The notes under the pieces were generated by a model. It saw only the letters and a program-made list of their open reading frames with translations, was not told the DNA's origin and made no database searches. Position numbers and translations under genes: made by a program. Positions 1 through 8,925 of a stretch of DNA of 12,806 nt are shown one piece after another. The first letter of the stretch is position 1, and the number at the start of each line of letters is the position of its first letter. The stretch is taken from the NCBI GenBank assembly GCA_905193995.1, contig CAJJQT010000026.1:1-12806 (forward strand), given 5' to 3'. The stretch is from an uncultured Porphyromonadaceae bacterium (GTDB lineage: Bacteria; Bacteroidota; Bacteroidia; Bacteroidales; Muribaculaceae).

Positions 1-1
1 G

Positions 2-1567
2 GGGCGCCGCATCATGGGCAAGGCATCATTCGTTGAGCTGCAGGACTCGCACGGGCGCATTCAGGTTTATATCTCGCGCGACGAGATCTGTCCCGGTGAA
101 GATAAGGAACTGTACAACACCGTGTTCAAGAAACTTCTCGATATAGGCGATTTCATCGGCGTCAAGGGCTATGTATTCCGCACCCAGACGGGCGAAATAT
201 CCGTCCACGCCTCCTCGCTGACCGTGCTGAGCAAGTCGCTCCGCCCGCTGCCGATCGTAAAAATCAAGGACGGGGTCACATACGACGCATTTGACGATCC
301 CGAACTGCGCTACCGCCGCCGCTACGTCGACCTGGTAGTCAACGATGGCGTCAAGGAGATATTCCTCAAGCGCACCAAGGTCTACACTTCGATGCGCGAA
401 TATTTCAACAGCAAGGGCTACATCGAGGTCGAGACGCCAATCCTGCAGTCGATTCCCGGCGGGGCTGCCGCACGCCCGTTCATAACCCATCACAACGCGC
501 TTGACATTCCGCTTTACCTGCGCATCGCCGACGAGCTATATCTCAAGCGTCTGATAGTGGGTGGCTTCGAAGGTGTGTACGAATTCTCCAAGAATTTCCG
601 CAACGAGGGTATGGACCGCACGCACAACCCCGAATTCACCTGCATGGAAATATATGTGTCGTACAAGGACTACAACTGGATGATGGACTTCACCGAGAAG
701 ATGCTCGAGAAGATATGCACCGACGTCAACGGCACCGACAGCGTGAAAGTCGGCGACAACGTCATCTCGTTCAAGGCACCGTTCCCGCGCGTCACCATGG
801 CTCAGGCAATCAAGGACCACACAGGCTATGACATCACCGGCATGAACGAGGACGATCTGCGTCAGGTCTGCAAGGAACTCGACATCGAGGTCGAACCCTC
901 GATGGGCAAGGGCAAGCTGATCGACGAGATTTTCGGCGAGAAGTGCGAGGGCAAGTACATCCAGCCCACCTTCATCACCGACTATCCCATTGAGATGTCG
1001 CCGCTCACAAAGCGTCACCGCGACAACCCAGAGCTGACCGAGCGTTTCGAGCTGATGGTGAACGGCAAAGAGCTGGCCAACGCCTACTCAGAGCTCAACG
1101 ACCCGATCGACCAGTACGGCCGCTTCGTGGAGCAGATGCGACTGGCTGAAAAAGGCGACGACGAAGCAATGATCATCGACGGCGACTTCATCCGCGCCCT
1201 TGAGTACGGCATGCCCCCGACATCCGGAATGGGTATCGGCATGGACCGCCTCGTCATGCTCATGACGGGCCAGACCACCATTCAGGAGGTGTTGCTCTTC
1301 CCGCAGATGCGCCCCGAGAAAGTCGAAAAGCGCGACAAGCCCGAAGCTTTCGAGGCCGTCGGTGTGGCCGCCGACTGGGTAGCCCCGCTTCAGAAGGCCG
1401 GCGTGCTCACCGTCGCCGCCCTTGGCGGCGCAGTGGCAGGCAAGCTCTTTCAGGACCTGCTGGCCATCAACAAGAAATACAAGCTCGGTCTAAAGACCAC
1501 TCCCGCTGATATCCAGGCATGGATCGACGCCGCCGCATCAACATCTTCGTCAACTAAAAGCAAGTAA
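2..1567 (+). CDS. lysS: Lysyl-tRNA synthetase, class II (5' end missing)
   Basis: Charges tRNA-Lys with lysine in the cytosol. The frame is open to the left edge. The first ATG (14) lies inside the N-terminal OB-fold, in the typical segment [20 protein letters not shown], so the true start lies outside the window. Class II motifs are visible: motif 2 around 596-640 ([20 protein letters not shown]) and motif 3 around 1226-1249 (GMGIGMDR, then [14 protein letters not shown]). After motif 3 there is a C-terminal extension of about 80 residues with a helix-hairpin-helix-like look ([34 protein letters not shown]) and a Ser/Thr/Lys-rich tail. E. coli LysS ends close to motif 3; Bacteroidetes LysS carry such an extension (from memory). 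The stop codon is one base before gpsA, so the two are probably co-transcribed. Confidence 0.96.
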   Translation, partial: GRRIMGKASFVELQDSHGRIQVYISRDEICPGEDKELYNTVFKKLLDIGDFIGVKGYVFRTQTGEISVHASSLTVLSKSLRPLPIVKIKDGVTYDAFDDPELRYRRRYVDLVVNDGVKEIFLKRTKVYTSMREYFNSKGYIEVETPILQSIPGGAAARPFITHHNALDIPLYLRIADELYLKRLIVGGFEGVYEFSKNFRNEGMDRTHNPEFTCMEIYVSYKDYNWMMDFTEKMLEKICTDVNGTDSVKVGDNVISFKAPFPRVTMAQAIKDHTGYDITGMNEDDLRQVCKELDIEVEPSMGKGKLIDEIFGEKCEGKYIQPTFITDYPIEMSPLTKRHRDNPELTERFELMVNGKELANAYSELNDPIDQYGRFVEQMRLAEKGDDEAMIIDGDFIRALEYGMPPTSGMGIGMDRLVMLMTGQTTIQEVLLFPQMRPEKVEKRDKPEAFEAVGVAADWVAPLQKAGVLTVAALGGAVAGKLFQDLLAINKKYKLGLKTTPADIQAWIDAAASTSSSTKSK

Positions 1568-1568
1568 T

Positions 1569-2564
1569 ATGACAGCTCTCGGCAACATAGCACTTCTCGG
1601 CGGCGGTTCATGGGCCACTGCCCTGGCAAAGTTGCTGCTCAACAACTGCGAGACGATCACCTGGTACATGCGCCGCGACGACCGCATCGAGGAATTTCTC
1701 CGCCTCGGTCACAATCCGGCCTACCTGACTGATGTCAACTTCGACACCTCTCGCATACATTTCTCGTCGGACATCAACGCCGTGTGCGCCGGTGCCGACG
1801 TACTGGTGCTGGCCATGCCGTCGCCATATTTCAAATCGCACACAGACAAGATCACCGTGCCGCTTTCCGGCAAGATCATCGTATCGGCCGTCAAAGGCAT
1901 CGTACCCGACGAGAACCAGCTCATAACCGACTATATGGTCGACCGGTTCGGCGTGTCATCGGCCCGCGAGCTCGTCATCTCCGGCCCATGTCACGCCGAG
2001 GAAGTGGCTCTCGACCGCCCGAGCTATCTCACTATCGGTTGCCACGACCGCTCGCTTGCCGCCGACTTCGGCAAGCTCATCGTGTCGAAGCGGTCGCACG
2101 TCATCACCTCTACCGACGTCGAGGGCATCGAGTACGCCGCCGTGCTCAAGAACGTCTACGCCATAGCCGCAGGCATAATCCACGGCATGAAACGTGGCGA
2201 CAACTTCCTGGCAATGCTCATCTCCAACGCCATCCGCGAGATGGAGCGATTCTGCGCCGCAGCAGCGCCCGCGCCGCGTCAGATATGCGACTCCGTCTAC
2301 CTGGGCGACCTGCTCGTAACGGCATACTCGCGCTTCTCGCGCAACCACAATTTCGGCTCGATGATCGGCAAGGGGTACTCCGTCACAGCAGCCCGCATGG
2401 AAATGGAACAGACCGCCGAAGGCTATTACGCTGCCAAATGCATCACGGACATAAACACGCAGTTCCGCGTCGAAATGCCCATTCTCGAGGCCGTCTACGA
2501 CATACTCTACCGCAACGTATCGCCCGCCAAAGCCATAGGACGCATCGCCGAGACATTTTCCTGA
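1569..2564 (+). CDS. gpsA: Glycerol-3-phosphate dehydrogenase [NAD(P)+]
   Basis: Reduces dihydroxyacetone phosphate to sn-glycerol 3-phosphate, the backbone for phospholipids, in the cytosol. The 331 residues are a normal family length. The N-terminal Rossmann motif is LLGGGSWATALAK (residues 9-21), followed by HNPAYLTDV. The substrate region has SGPCHAEEVALDRPS; the likely catalytic lysine is K194 in LKNVYAIAAGI. The helical C-terminal domain has GDNFLAMLISNAIREMERF, the YLGDLLVT and SRNHNFG segments (family form GLGDLxxT and SRNxxxG) and the usual ending MPILEAVYDILY. It starts one base after the lysS stop. Its product feeds the diacylglycerol lipids used by the downstream inositol-lipid genes, but that link is metabolic and not evidence of co-regulation. 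Confidence 0.96.
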   Translation: MTALGNIALLGGGSWATALAKLLLNNCETITWYMRRDDRIEEFLRLGHNPAYLTDVNFDTSRIHFSSDINAVCAGADVLVLAMPSPYFKSHTDKITVPLSGKIIVSAVKGIVPDENQLITDYMVDRFGVSSARELVISGPCHAEEVALDRPSYLTIGCHDRSLAADFGKLIVSKRSHVITSTDVEGIEYAAVLKNVYAIAAGIIHGMKRGDNFLAMLISNAIREMERFCAAAAPAPRQICDSVYLGDLLVTAYSRFSRNHNFGSMIGKGYSVTAARMEMEQTAEGYYAAKCITDINTQFRVEMPILEAVYDILYRNVSPAKAIGRIAETFS

Positions 2565-2588
2565 CGTTCTTTTCCAAAAAGCTGTACG

Positions 2589-5237
2589 ATGGCCAAAAAG
2601 ATCGTAGAGACTCCGCTGATGAAGCAATACATCGAGATGAAGAAGAAACATCCCGATGCAGTACTGCTGTTCCGCGTAGGTGATTTCTACGAGACGTTCT
2701 CCGACGATGCCATCACGGCCTCCGAAATCCTCGGCATCACACTGACGCGGCGCGCCAACGGCTCGGCCCAGCACGTCGAGCTGGCCGGCTTTCCGCATCA
2801 CGCCCTCGACACGTATCTTCCGAAACTGGTGCGCGCAGGCAAGCGCGTCGCCATATGCGAGCAACTCGAGGATCCGAAAAAGACCAAGACTCTCGTAAAA
2901 CGGGGCATCACCGAGCTGGTGACGCCCGGCGTGGCCATGAGCGACAACGTACTGTCGCACAAAGAGAACAACTTCCTCGCCGCTCTGCACTTCGGCAAGT
3001 CGCAGGTAGGCGTGGCTTTCCTTGACATATCCACCGGAGAGTTTCTCACCGCCGAAGGCTCGGCCGACTACATCGACAAGATCGTGTCGAACATGGCACC
3101 GAAAGAAGTACTCGTCGAGCGCGGTCTGAAACAACGCGCCACCGACACACTGAGCGAAAAATACTTTATGTTCGAGCTCGAAGACTGGATATTCACCGCC
3201 GAAGCCGCCGGCGAGCGACTCCGCTCTCAGTTCGGCGTAGCCTCGCTCAAGGGCTTCGGCATCCAGGGTATGCCGGAGGCCATCATCGCCGCCGGCGCTA
3301 TTCTGCACTACCTCGACATAACTAAGCACTCGCGCCTGAGCCACATAACTTCCATCTCGCGCATCGAGGAGGACCGCTACGTCCGCCTCGACCGCTTCAC
3401 GGTCCGCAACCTCGAGCTTATAGCTCCTCTCGACGAGGGGGGCAAGAGCCTCATGAGCGTGCTCGACCGCACCGTCACGCCCATGGGCTCACGTCTGCTC
3501 CACCGATGGCTGCTCTTCCCGCTGAAGGATCCCAAAGCCATCAACGCCCGCCTGAGCGTGGTCGATGCATTCTTCCGATCGCCCGACGACCGCGACGATC
3601 TCTGCGATATGCTCCAGCGCGTAGGCGATCTCGAACGTCTTGTATCGAAAGTGGCGGCCGCCCGCGTCACGCCGCGCGAGCTGATACAGATCCGCAACGC
3701 CCTGGCCATGGTGCAGCCTGTAAAGGACATATGCCTGCGCAGCGACGAACCGGCCCTGCAGGCCCTGGGCGAACAGCTCAACCCCTGCGCCACCGCATCC
3801 GACCGCATCACCCGCGAGATCCGCGACGATGTGCCTCTGTCGAAGACCGGCACGGCCGATTTCATCATGCCCGGCGTCGACGACGAACTCGACGAGCTCC
3901 GCTCCATAGCCTACTCGGGCAAGGACTACCTGCTGAAGATCCAGGCCCGCGAAATCGCCGCCACAGGCATCAGCTCGCTCAAGATAGGCTTCAACAATGT
4001 CTTCGGCTATTACATCGAGGTAACCAACACTCACCGCGACAAGGTGCCGCAGGAGTGGATCCGCAAACAGACACTGGTCAACGCCGAGCGCTACATCACC
4101 CAAGAGCTCAAGGAGTACGAGGAAAAGATACTCACCGCCCAGGAGCGCATCGAATCGCTTCAGAACGAAATCTACAACCGACTGGTGCAGGCCGTCACCG
4201 AGTATATACCTGCAATGCTGCTCGACGCATCGCTCCTTGCCCGGCTCGACGTACTCAACGCTTTCACCCGCGTGGCCGCCGAGAACCACTACTGCCGCCC
4301 CCAGGTCGACGACTCGCTCGAGATCAGCCTCACGGAAGCCCGGCATCCCGTCATCGAGCGCCAGCTGCCCCCGGGTGAACCCTACATATCCAACAGTGTT
4401 CGCCTCGACAACTCCGGCCCGCAGATCATGATGATCACCGGCCCGAACATGTCGGGCAAGTCGGCCCTGCTGCGTCAGACCGCCCTCAATGTGATCATGG
4501 CGCAGATCGGCTGCTACGTAGCCGCCGACAGCGCCCGCATCGGCTATGTCGACAAGATATTCACGCGCGTGGGCGCGTCCGACAATATATCTCTCGGCGA
4601 ATCGACATTCATGGTCGAGATGAACGAGGCCGCAGCCATACTCAACAACATGTCGGAGCGGTCGCTGATCCTCTTCGACGAGCTCGGCCGCGGCACATCG
4701 ACCTACGACGGCATCTCCATCGCCTGGGCCATCGTGGAATACATCCACGACTACAATAATCTCCGGCCGAAGACTCTCTTCGCGACCCATTACCACGAAC
4801 TCAACGAGATGGAGAAGACTCACGACCGCATCACGAACGTCAACGTGTCTGTCCGCGAGATCGACGGCAAGGTCGTATTCCTTCGCAAGCTCGCTCCGGG
4901 CGGCTCCGAACATTCGTTCGGCATACACGTGGCCCGGCTCGCCGGCATGCCGCGCAGCGTGGTAGCACGTGCCGAACAGGTCCTGCACACTCTCGAGCAG
5001 GGAGCGCGCCGCTCCGATACTGGTCCTGACGCGCCTGCAGCCCCCGACGACACACGCGCCGCCCTGGCCGCTGTCGACGACACTCCGGGCATGCAGCTGT
5101 CGTTCTTCCAGCTCGACGATCCGGTTCTGGCCCAGGTACGCGACGAGATTCTCGGCATTGACATCAACAACCTGACCCCGCTCGAGGCTCTGACCAAGCT
5201 CAACGACATCAGAAGCATTCTCACCGGCAAGTTTTGA
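2589..5237 (+). CDS. mutS: DNA mismatch repair ATPase MutS
   Basis: Recognises base mismatches and small loops and starts methyl-independent or MutL-dependent repair as a dimer. The 882 residues fit the MutS1 family. The mismatch-reading Phe-X-Glu motif is present as F33-Y34-E35 in GDFYETF. The connector, lever and clamp domains follow (for example [17 protein letters not shown] in the core). The ATPase has Walker A GPNMSGKS at residues 618-625, Walker B with D697-E698 in [16 protein letters not shown], and the downstream [10 protein letters not shown] segment. A Pro/Ala/Asp-rich linker leads to [10 protein letters not shown], which resembles a beta-clamp binding motif, and to a C-terminal helix-rich end ([17 protein letters not shown]). 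It lies 24 bases after gpsA. All key residues are present, so it should be active. Confidence 0.97.
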   Translation: MAKKIVETPLMKQYIEMKKKHPDAVLLFRVGDFYETFSDDAITASEILGITLTRRANGSAQHVELAGFPHHALDTYLPKLVRAGKRVAICEQLEDPKKTKTLVKRGITELVTPGVAMSDNVLSHKENNFLAALHFGKSQVGVAFLDISTGEFLTAEGSADYIDKIVSNMAPKEVLVERGLKQRATDTLSEKYFMFELEDWIFTAEAAGERLRSQFGVASLKGFGIQGMPEAIIAAGAILHYLDITKHSRLSHITSISRIEEDRYVRLDRFTVRNLELIAPLDEGGKSLMSVLDRTVTPMGSRLLHRWLLFPLKDPKAINARLSVVDAFFRSPDDRDDLCDMLQRVGDLERLVSKVAAARVTPRELIQIRNALAMVQPVKDICLRSDEPALQALGEQLNPCATASDRITREIRDDVPLSKTGTADFIMPGVDDELDELRSIAYSGKDYLLKIQAREIAATGISSLKIGFNNVFGYYIEVTNTHRDKVPQEWIRKQTLVNAERYITQELKEYEEKILTAQERIESLQNEIYNRLVQAVTEYIPAMLLDASLLARLDVLNAFTRVAAENHYCRPQVDDSLEISLTEARHPVIERQLPPGEPYISNSVRLDNSGPQIMMITGPNMSGKSALLRQTALNVIMAQIGCYVAADSARIGYVDKIFTRVGASDNISLGESTFMVEMNEAAAILNNMSERSLILFDELGRGTSTYDGISIAWAIVEYIHDYNNLRPKTLFATHYHELNEMEKTHDRITNVNVSVREIDGKVVFLRKLAPGGSEHSFGIHVARLAGMPRSVVARAEQVLHTLEQGARRSDTGPDAPAAPDDTRAALAAVDDTPGMQLSFFQLDDPVLAQVRDEILGIDINNLTPLEALTKLNDIRSILTGKF

Positions 5238-5238
5238 T

Positions 5239-5269
5239 TTTGTCGGTTTCACAAAAATATGTAACTTTG
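5239..5269 (+). promoter_or_regulatory. Bacteroidetes-type promoter for the ATP-grasp gene and lipid operon
   Basis: TTTG at 5239-5242 and TAACTTTG at 5262-5269 are separated by 19 bp, matching the Bacteroides -33 TTTG / -7 TAnnTTTG consensus. The predicted transcription start is near 5275, leaving a leader of about 40 bases before the ATG at 5317. The -33 element starts two bases after the mutS stop codon. This suggests that the lipid operon is transcribed independently of mutS. No terminator was found between mutS and this promoter, so read-through is also possible. Confidence 0.65.
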
Positions 5270-5316
5270 CAATCCCCACCGGGAAAACGACATTATAATC
5301 CAATCATTACCATGCC

Positions 5317-6183
5317 ATGGCTGAAATAAAAATTGCCGGAATCATGAGGGCGGGCGTGTTCTCGCCCAATCATATAGGCAACGACGCCGCCATCTTCAAC
5401 GTAGTGGCCGAGCAACTGCGCAAACGCGGCTGTGAGGTAAAGGTATACTCCGAAGACCAGTTCGCAGCCGGCGCCGTCAACGAGCGCATCATACTGAACA
5501 TGTGCCGCGAGCGCCGATCGATCGAACTGCTGCAGACACTCGAGGACGAGGGCAGGCTGGTGATCAACTCGGGCTACGGAATCGAGAACTGCACGCGCGA
5601 GCGCATGTCGCGCATACTGATGGCATCGGGCATTCCCTATCCCGAGAGTTTCATCGTCGACACCGACGAGGTTGTCAAGGACCGGCTCGTGCGCTCTGGC
5701 TTCAGTTCGTTCTGGGTCAAGCGCGGCGACGAGCACTCGCGCCACCGCGAGGACGTCACCTCCGCCCGCCACGCCCAGGAGGCTCAGGAAATCCTCCAGG
5801 AATTTTTCCTGCGAGGCATAAAGCGCGCTGTCATCAATCGCCATCTGGCCGGCGACCTTGTGAAATTCTACGGCGTGGCCGGCACTCCGTTCTTCTACCA
5901 TTTCTTACCATTCGACCGCGGCCACTCGAAATTCGGGTCCGAGGAAATCAACGGCGCCCCGCATCACATGCCGTTCGACGAAGACCGACTGAAGAGCATC
6001 TGCGCCAAAGCTGCCGACGTCATGGACGTGAAGATCTACGGCGGTGACTGTGTAATAGGCGAAGACGGCTCGATCACGATCATCGACTTCAACGACTGGC
6101 CATCGTTCGCTCCGTGCCGACAGGAAGCCGGTCCCGTCATAGCCCGAATGGTAATCAACGAAATCAAAAAGCACAACAGCTGA
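5317..6183 (+). CDS. ATP-grasp family enzyme, substrate unknown
   Basis: A soluble protein of 288 residues with no signal peptide. The C-terminal half looks like an ATP-grasp fold: VKRGDEH with K135 as a likely ATP-contacting lysine, a central region with EFFLRGIKRAVINRHLAGDLVKFYGV, and a metal-site end GGDCVIGEDGSITIIDFNDWPSF with D244, D257 and N259 in the places usually held by Asp and Glu-x-Asn. ATP-grasp enzymes make an acyl phosphate and join it to an amine or thiol; a few, such as inositol trisphosphate 5/6-kinases, phosphorylate instead. The ATG at 5317 is chosen because the one at 5312 is out of frame. It is the first gene of the lipid operon, one base before the PgpA-like gene. This suggests a role in modifying a lipid head group or precursor, but the substrate cannot be read from the sequence. 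Confidence 0.72.
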   Translation: MAEIKIAGIMRAGVFSPNHIGNDAAIFNVVAEQLRKRGCEVKVYSEDQFAAGAVNERIILNMCRERRSIELLQTLEDEGRLVINSGYGIENCTRERMSRILMASGIPYPESFIVDTDEVVKDRLVRSGFSSFWVKRGDEHSRHREDVTSARHAQEAQEILQEFFLRGIKRAVINRHLAGDLVKFYGVAGTPFFYHFLPFDRGHSKFGSEEINGAPHHMPFDEDRLKSICAKAADVMDVKIYGGDCVIGEDGSITIIDFNDWPSFAPCRQEAGPVIARMVINEIKKHNS

Positions 6184-6184
6184 T

Positions 6185-6706
6185 ATGAGTGAGTGCGACA
6201 ACAATAGATTTCCGCTTCTGCCGCGCCTGATAGCGACATCGCTTGGCTGCGGATACTGGCCCTGGGGGCCGGGCACCATGGGAGCCGTTGGCGGTGTGGC
6301 CGTGTGGTTCTTACTGCTGTGGCTCTGCGGTTCAGCCATGGAACTGTTTGCCGCAGTGGCTGCGCTTACCGTAATATTCACTTTCGCAGGCGCCTGGGCC
6401 GGGACAGTATCTGAACGCTACTGGGGCCCCGACCCCTCGCGCGTGGTTATCGACGAGACCGTCGGCCAGTGGCTGGCCATGCTGCCGCTGTCGTCCTTCG
6501 CGGCCGTGGCCGATCCCTGGACCACATGGCAGATGTGGACCGGGACCGCCCTGTCGCTCGTCCTTTTCCGCTTATTCGACATCGTCAAGCCGCTGGGCGT
6601 CCGTCAGATGGAACGCTTTCCGGGCGGATGGGGCATCATGGCCGACGACATTCTCGCGGGCATCTACAGCGCTTTGATCGTAATACTCTACATGTGGATG
6701 ATATGA
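6185..6706 (+). CDS. PgpA-like membrane phosphatase, probable phosphatidylinositol-phosphate phosphatase
   Basis: A 173-residue membrane protein of the phosphatidylglycerophosphatase A family. Family motifs in order: GYWPWGPGTMGA (residues 23-34), DPSRVVIDETVGQW (83-96), FRLFDIVKP (128-136) and GGWGIMADDILAG (147-159) with the paired Asp 154-155. Hydrophobic stretches at about 35-75, 95-128 and 155-172 are likely membrane segments. Classical PgpA dephosphorylates phosphatidylglycerophosphate. In B. thetaiotaomicron a PgpA relative next to the inositol genes (BT_1525, from memory) acts on phosphatidylinositol phosphate. The position here, just before GtrA and the PIP-synthase-like gene, supports the same role. 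The start is one base after the ATP-grasp stop codon, and the stop overlaps the next start by four bases. A true PgpA function cannot be excluded from this window alone. Confidence 0.85.
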   Translation: MSECDNNRFPLLPRLIATSLGCGYWPWGPGTMGAVGGVAVWFLLLWLCGSAMELFAAVAALTVIFTFAGAWAGTVSERYWGPDPSRVVIDETVGQWLAMLPLSSFAAVADPWTTWQMWTGTALSLVLFRLFDIVKPLGVRQMERFPGGWGIMADDILAGIYSALIVILYMWMI

Positions 6707-7245
6707 CACTGGCTGCGAAGATCTACGACAAAGTTATGCACAGCGGGGGATGGTTCACATTCATCCGGTCGGCGATCTCGTCGCAGATAGCGTCGTGGAT
6801 CGACCTGGGCACCAGTATGCTCTTCTATGCGTTCGTCTTCGTGGCTCTCGACCCCTTCTACCGCTCCAATCTGTCGGTAGCAGTCGGAGCCTTCGTCGGC
6901 GGAGTCGTCAACTGCTGTATCAACTACCGCTTCACCTTCCACGCCAAGGGTCAGTCGGTAAAGTCGGTCGGTGTCAAATATGCCATGGTATGGACCGGCA
7001 GTCTGCTGCTGAACATGTACGGGACCACCGGTCTGGCCACGCTGCTTTCGAAGTGGCAGTGGCTGCTCTCGCTGGGTTTCACGGCCGACGGCATCTTCGC
7101 CGCCGCACGCCTTGTGGCGTCGCTGGCCGTGTCGTGGGCTTGGAACTTTGTCCTGCAGCGCAATTTCGTCTACCGTCCCTCGAAATTCGATCCCTGGGCC
7201 ATCAGATTCGTCAACCTTTTCATTCCTAAAAAATCAAAACGGTAA
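6703..7245 (+). CDS. GtrA-like small membrane protein
   Basis: A 180-residue protein with about four membrane segments and a Lys/Arg-rich C-terminus (IPKKSKR). GtrA-family features include the N-terminal [25 protein letters not shown], the [18 protein letters not shown] segment typical of the family, and the last helix with [15 protein letters not shown]. GtrA proteins are thought to help move lipid-linked sugars across membranes or to act as scaffolds. I chose ATG 6703, which overlaps the PgpA-like stop in an ATGA junction; the frame is open further upstream to 6469, but that part lies inside the preceding gene and does not look like protein. A GtrA homologue occupies the same place in the B. 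thetaiotaomicron inositol-lipid cluster (from memory). Flipping of PI or of an inositol precursor is a guess. Confidence 0.85.
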   Translation: MTLAAKIYDKVMHSGGWFTFIRSAISSQIASWIDLGTSMLFYAFVFVALDPFYRSNLSVAVGAFVGGVVNCCINYRFTFHAKGQSVKSVGVKYAMVWTGSLLLNMYGTTGLATLLSKWQWLLSLGFTADGIFAAARLVASLAVSWAWNFVLQRNFVYRPSKFDPWAIRFVNLFIPKKSKR

Positions 7246-7934
7246 TGGAAACAACCAATACGTCAACATTCAAGCACATGCGCGACGGCCTGCAGCAAGG
7301 CATCTACCGCGTGATCAACCCGTTCGTACGTTTTCTCATCAAGATCGGCGTCACGCCCAACGTCGTGACCACCATAGGTCTGCTGGGCAATCTCGCCGCA
7401 GCAGCAATATTCGCCGCAGCAGGTTACAAGGCCACCCAGACTGACCATCAGTTCGTCCTTGTGACCGTCGCGGGCGCCGTCATCATTTTGTTCTCGCTCT
7501 TCGACATGCTCGACGGACAGGTGGCCCGCCTGGGCAACATGGTGTCGCGCTTCGGTGCCCTCTACGACTCCGTGCTCGACCGCTACTGCGAACTGCTCAC
7601 TCTGGGCGGCATCACCTACTACCTGTTCTGCATCGGCTTGCAGATCGGCGCCCTGATCACCTTCCTGGCCATGATCGGCTCGGTGATGGTCAGCTATGTG
7701 CGCGCCCGCGCCGAGGGCATAGGTCTTGAATGCAAGATCGGCTTCATGCAGCGACCCGAGCGCGTGGTCGTAACCAGCGTCGGTGCCCTGACCGCCGGCA
7801 TCACCGGCATGGCCGGCGACACCGAAGTGGCCGGATACATACTCGTGACAGCCATGGCCGTCATCGCAGTGTTTGCCAACATCACCGCATTCGCGCGTAT
7901 CGCCCACTGCCGCCGACAGTTAACTCAGAAATAA
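7245..7934 (+). CDS. CDP-alcohol phosphotransferase, probable phosphatidylinositol-phosphate synthase
   Basis: An integral membrane enzyme of 229 residues that should join an alcohol to CDP-diacylglycerol with release of CMP. The full family motif D-x2-DG-x2-AR-x8-G-x3-D-x3-D is present with D87, D90, D108 and D112. Two further stretches point to inositol phosphate as acceptor: SYVRARAEG (150-158) and the segment QRPERVV with R170-P171-E172-R173. These resemble the SYVKARAE and RPERL segments of mycobacterial and archaeal PIP synthases. GVTPNVVT precedes the first membrane helix. The start codon shares one base with the GtrA stop. It probably corresponds to BT_1523 of B. thetaiotaomicron (from memory). 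The product would be dephosphorylated by the PgpA-like enzyme two genes upstream. Phosphatidylglycerophosphate synthase is a less likely reading. Confidence 0.88.
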   Translation: METTNTSTFKHMRDGLQQGIYRVINPFVRFLIKIGVTPNVVTTIGLLGNLAAAAIFAAAGYKATQTDHQFVLVTVAGAVIILFSLFDMLDGQVARLGNMVSRFGALYDSVLDRYCELLTLGGITYYLFCIGLQIGALITFLAMIGSVMVSYVRARAEGIGLECKIGFMQRPERVVVTSVGALTAGITGMAGDTEVAGYILVTAMAVIAVFANITAFARIAHCRRQLTQK

Positions 7935-7957
7935 GACTAAGCAACTCACTGCAGCAA

Positions 7958-8917
7958 ATGTCAGCATCCTCATATCTGCACCGGCATCTGCCCCCGCGGC
8001 GCCACACCGCCACGATGGTGCTGTGCATTGCGGCATGGCTGGCCGTTACTGGGCTGTTCATCGGATTCCGTCCCGAACACTTTTTCATGGCCGCCGCTAT
8101 CCTGACGCTGTTCATGGCCAACGTGGAGACGCGCCGTATCATTGTGGCTCTGGCTCCGTTCGCCCTTTTCGGCATCAGTTACGACTGGATGAATCTGCTG
8201 CCCAATTACAAGGTCAACCCCGTCGATATCCAGGGCCTTTACGAGACGGAAAAGTCGCTCTTCGGCATCACCGTCGGCGAGGCTTCAGTATTGACGCCCA
8301 ATGAATTCTTCGCCCTGCACAACTCGCAGTGGATGGACATTCTGGCCGGATTCTTCTATCTCTGCTGGGTCCCGGTACCCATCGCTTTCGGCCTTTGGCT
8401 CTACTACAGGGGGCAACGACGCATATACCTGCACTTCGCCCTGGTATTCCTGCTCGTCAACATGATCGGATTCGCAGGATATTACATACACCCGGCCGCG
8501 CCGCCGTGGTACGTGGCCTCGCATGGCTTCGGCTTTATCGAAGGCACGCCCGGCGAGGTCGCCGGACTTGGCCGCTTCGACGCGCTGACCGGCCTGGGCA
8601 TCTTCAACGGCCTCTACGCCCGCAATGCCAACGTCTTCGCCGCGATGCCCTCGCTCCACTCGGCGTACATGCTTGTGGCGTTCATCTACTCGCTGCGCGC
8701 CCAATGCCCGCTATGGATGCGCGCAACCTGGGCGGTGATCTGTCTCGGCATATGGTTTACCGCCGTCTACACCTCCCACCACTACATCCTTGACGTAGCC
8801 GGAGGCATAGCCGTGACTTTGCTCGGATATCTGGTGTTCGAGTACGGACTGATGCGCATTCCCGCTTTCAGCCGCTGCATCGACCGCTATGCCGCATATA
8901 TCTCTCCAAATAAATAG
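7958..8917 (+). CDS. PAP2/Aur1-like membrane enzyme, probable inositol phosphorylceramide synthase
   Basis: A 319-residue multi-pass membrane protein. It has the PAP2 superfamily histidines: AMPSLHSAY with H234, and TSHHYILDVAGG with H274/H275 and D279. The H-x3-D end (H275, D279) is the form found in yeast Aur1 and other phosphoinositol transferases. It also has GYYIHPAAPPWY, like the PTAPPW segment of that group. Such enzymes move phosphoinositol from PI to ceramide, releasing diacylglycerol. The B. thetaiotaomicron homologue BT_1522 is linked to inositol phosphorylceramide (from memory). I chose ATG 7958, 23 bases after the preceding stop; the frame stays open back to 7730 but only inside the preceding gene. 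Sphingolipid supply genes (serine palmitoyltransferase) are not in this window. A generic lipid phosphatase is the alternative. Confidence 0.82.
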   Translation: MSASSYLHRHLPPRRHTATMVLCIAAWLAVTGLFIGFRPEHFFMAAAILTLFMANVETRRIIVALAPFALFGISYDWMNLLPNYKVNPVDIQGLYETEKSLFGITVGEASVLTPNEFFALHNSQWMDILAGFFYLCWVPVPIAFGLWLYYRGQRRIYLHFALVFLLVNMIGFAGYYIHPAAPPWYVASHGFGFIEGTPGEVAGLGRFDALTGLGIFNGLYARNANVFAAMPSLHSAYMLVAFIYSLRAQCPLWMRATWAVICLGIWFTAVYTSHHYILDVAGGIAVTLLGYLVFEYGLMRIPAFSRCIDRYAAYISPNK

Positions 8918-8925
8918 AAGACTTA

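Noticed and set aside
1956..3344. Minus-strand open frame of 462 codons across gpsA and mutS
   Set aside because: It spans two unrelated, well-supported plus-strand genes and their junction, which is expected of a codon-bias shadow.
3489..5303. Long minus-strand open frame (604 codons) opposite mutS
   Set aside because: It is a mirror of GC-rich mutS codons, has no recognisable family, low-complexity His/Val/Asp-rich composition and covers the mutS stop and the promoter. MutS on the plus strand is complete with all motifs.
5312..5314. ATG five bases upstream of the ATP-grasp start
   Set aside because: It is out of frame with the ATP-grasp reading frame and no product of its own is evident.
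6469..6702. Possible 78-residue N-terminal extension of the GtrA-like protein
   Set aside because: The extension lies in another frame of the PgpA-like gene, is rich in Arg/His/Gly without hydrophobic pattern, and the ATG at 6703 forms a usual ATGA overlap.
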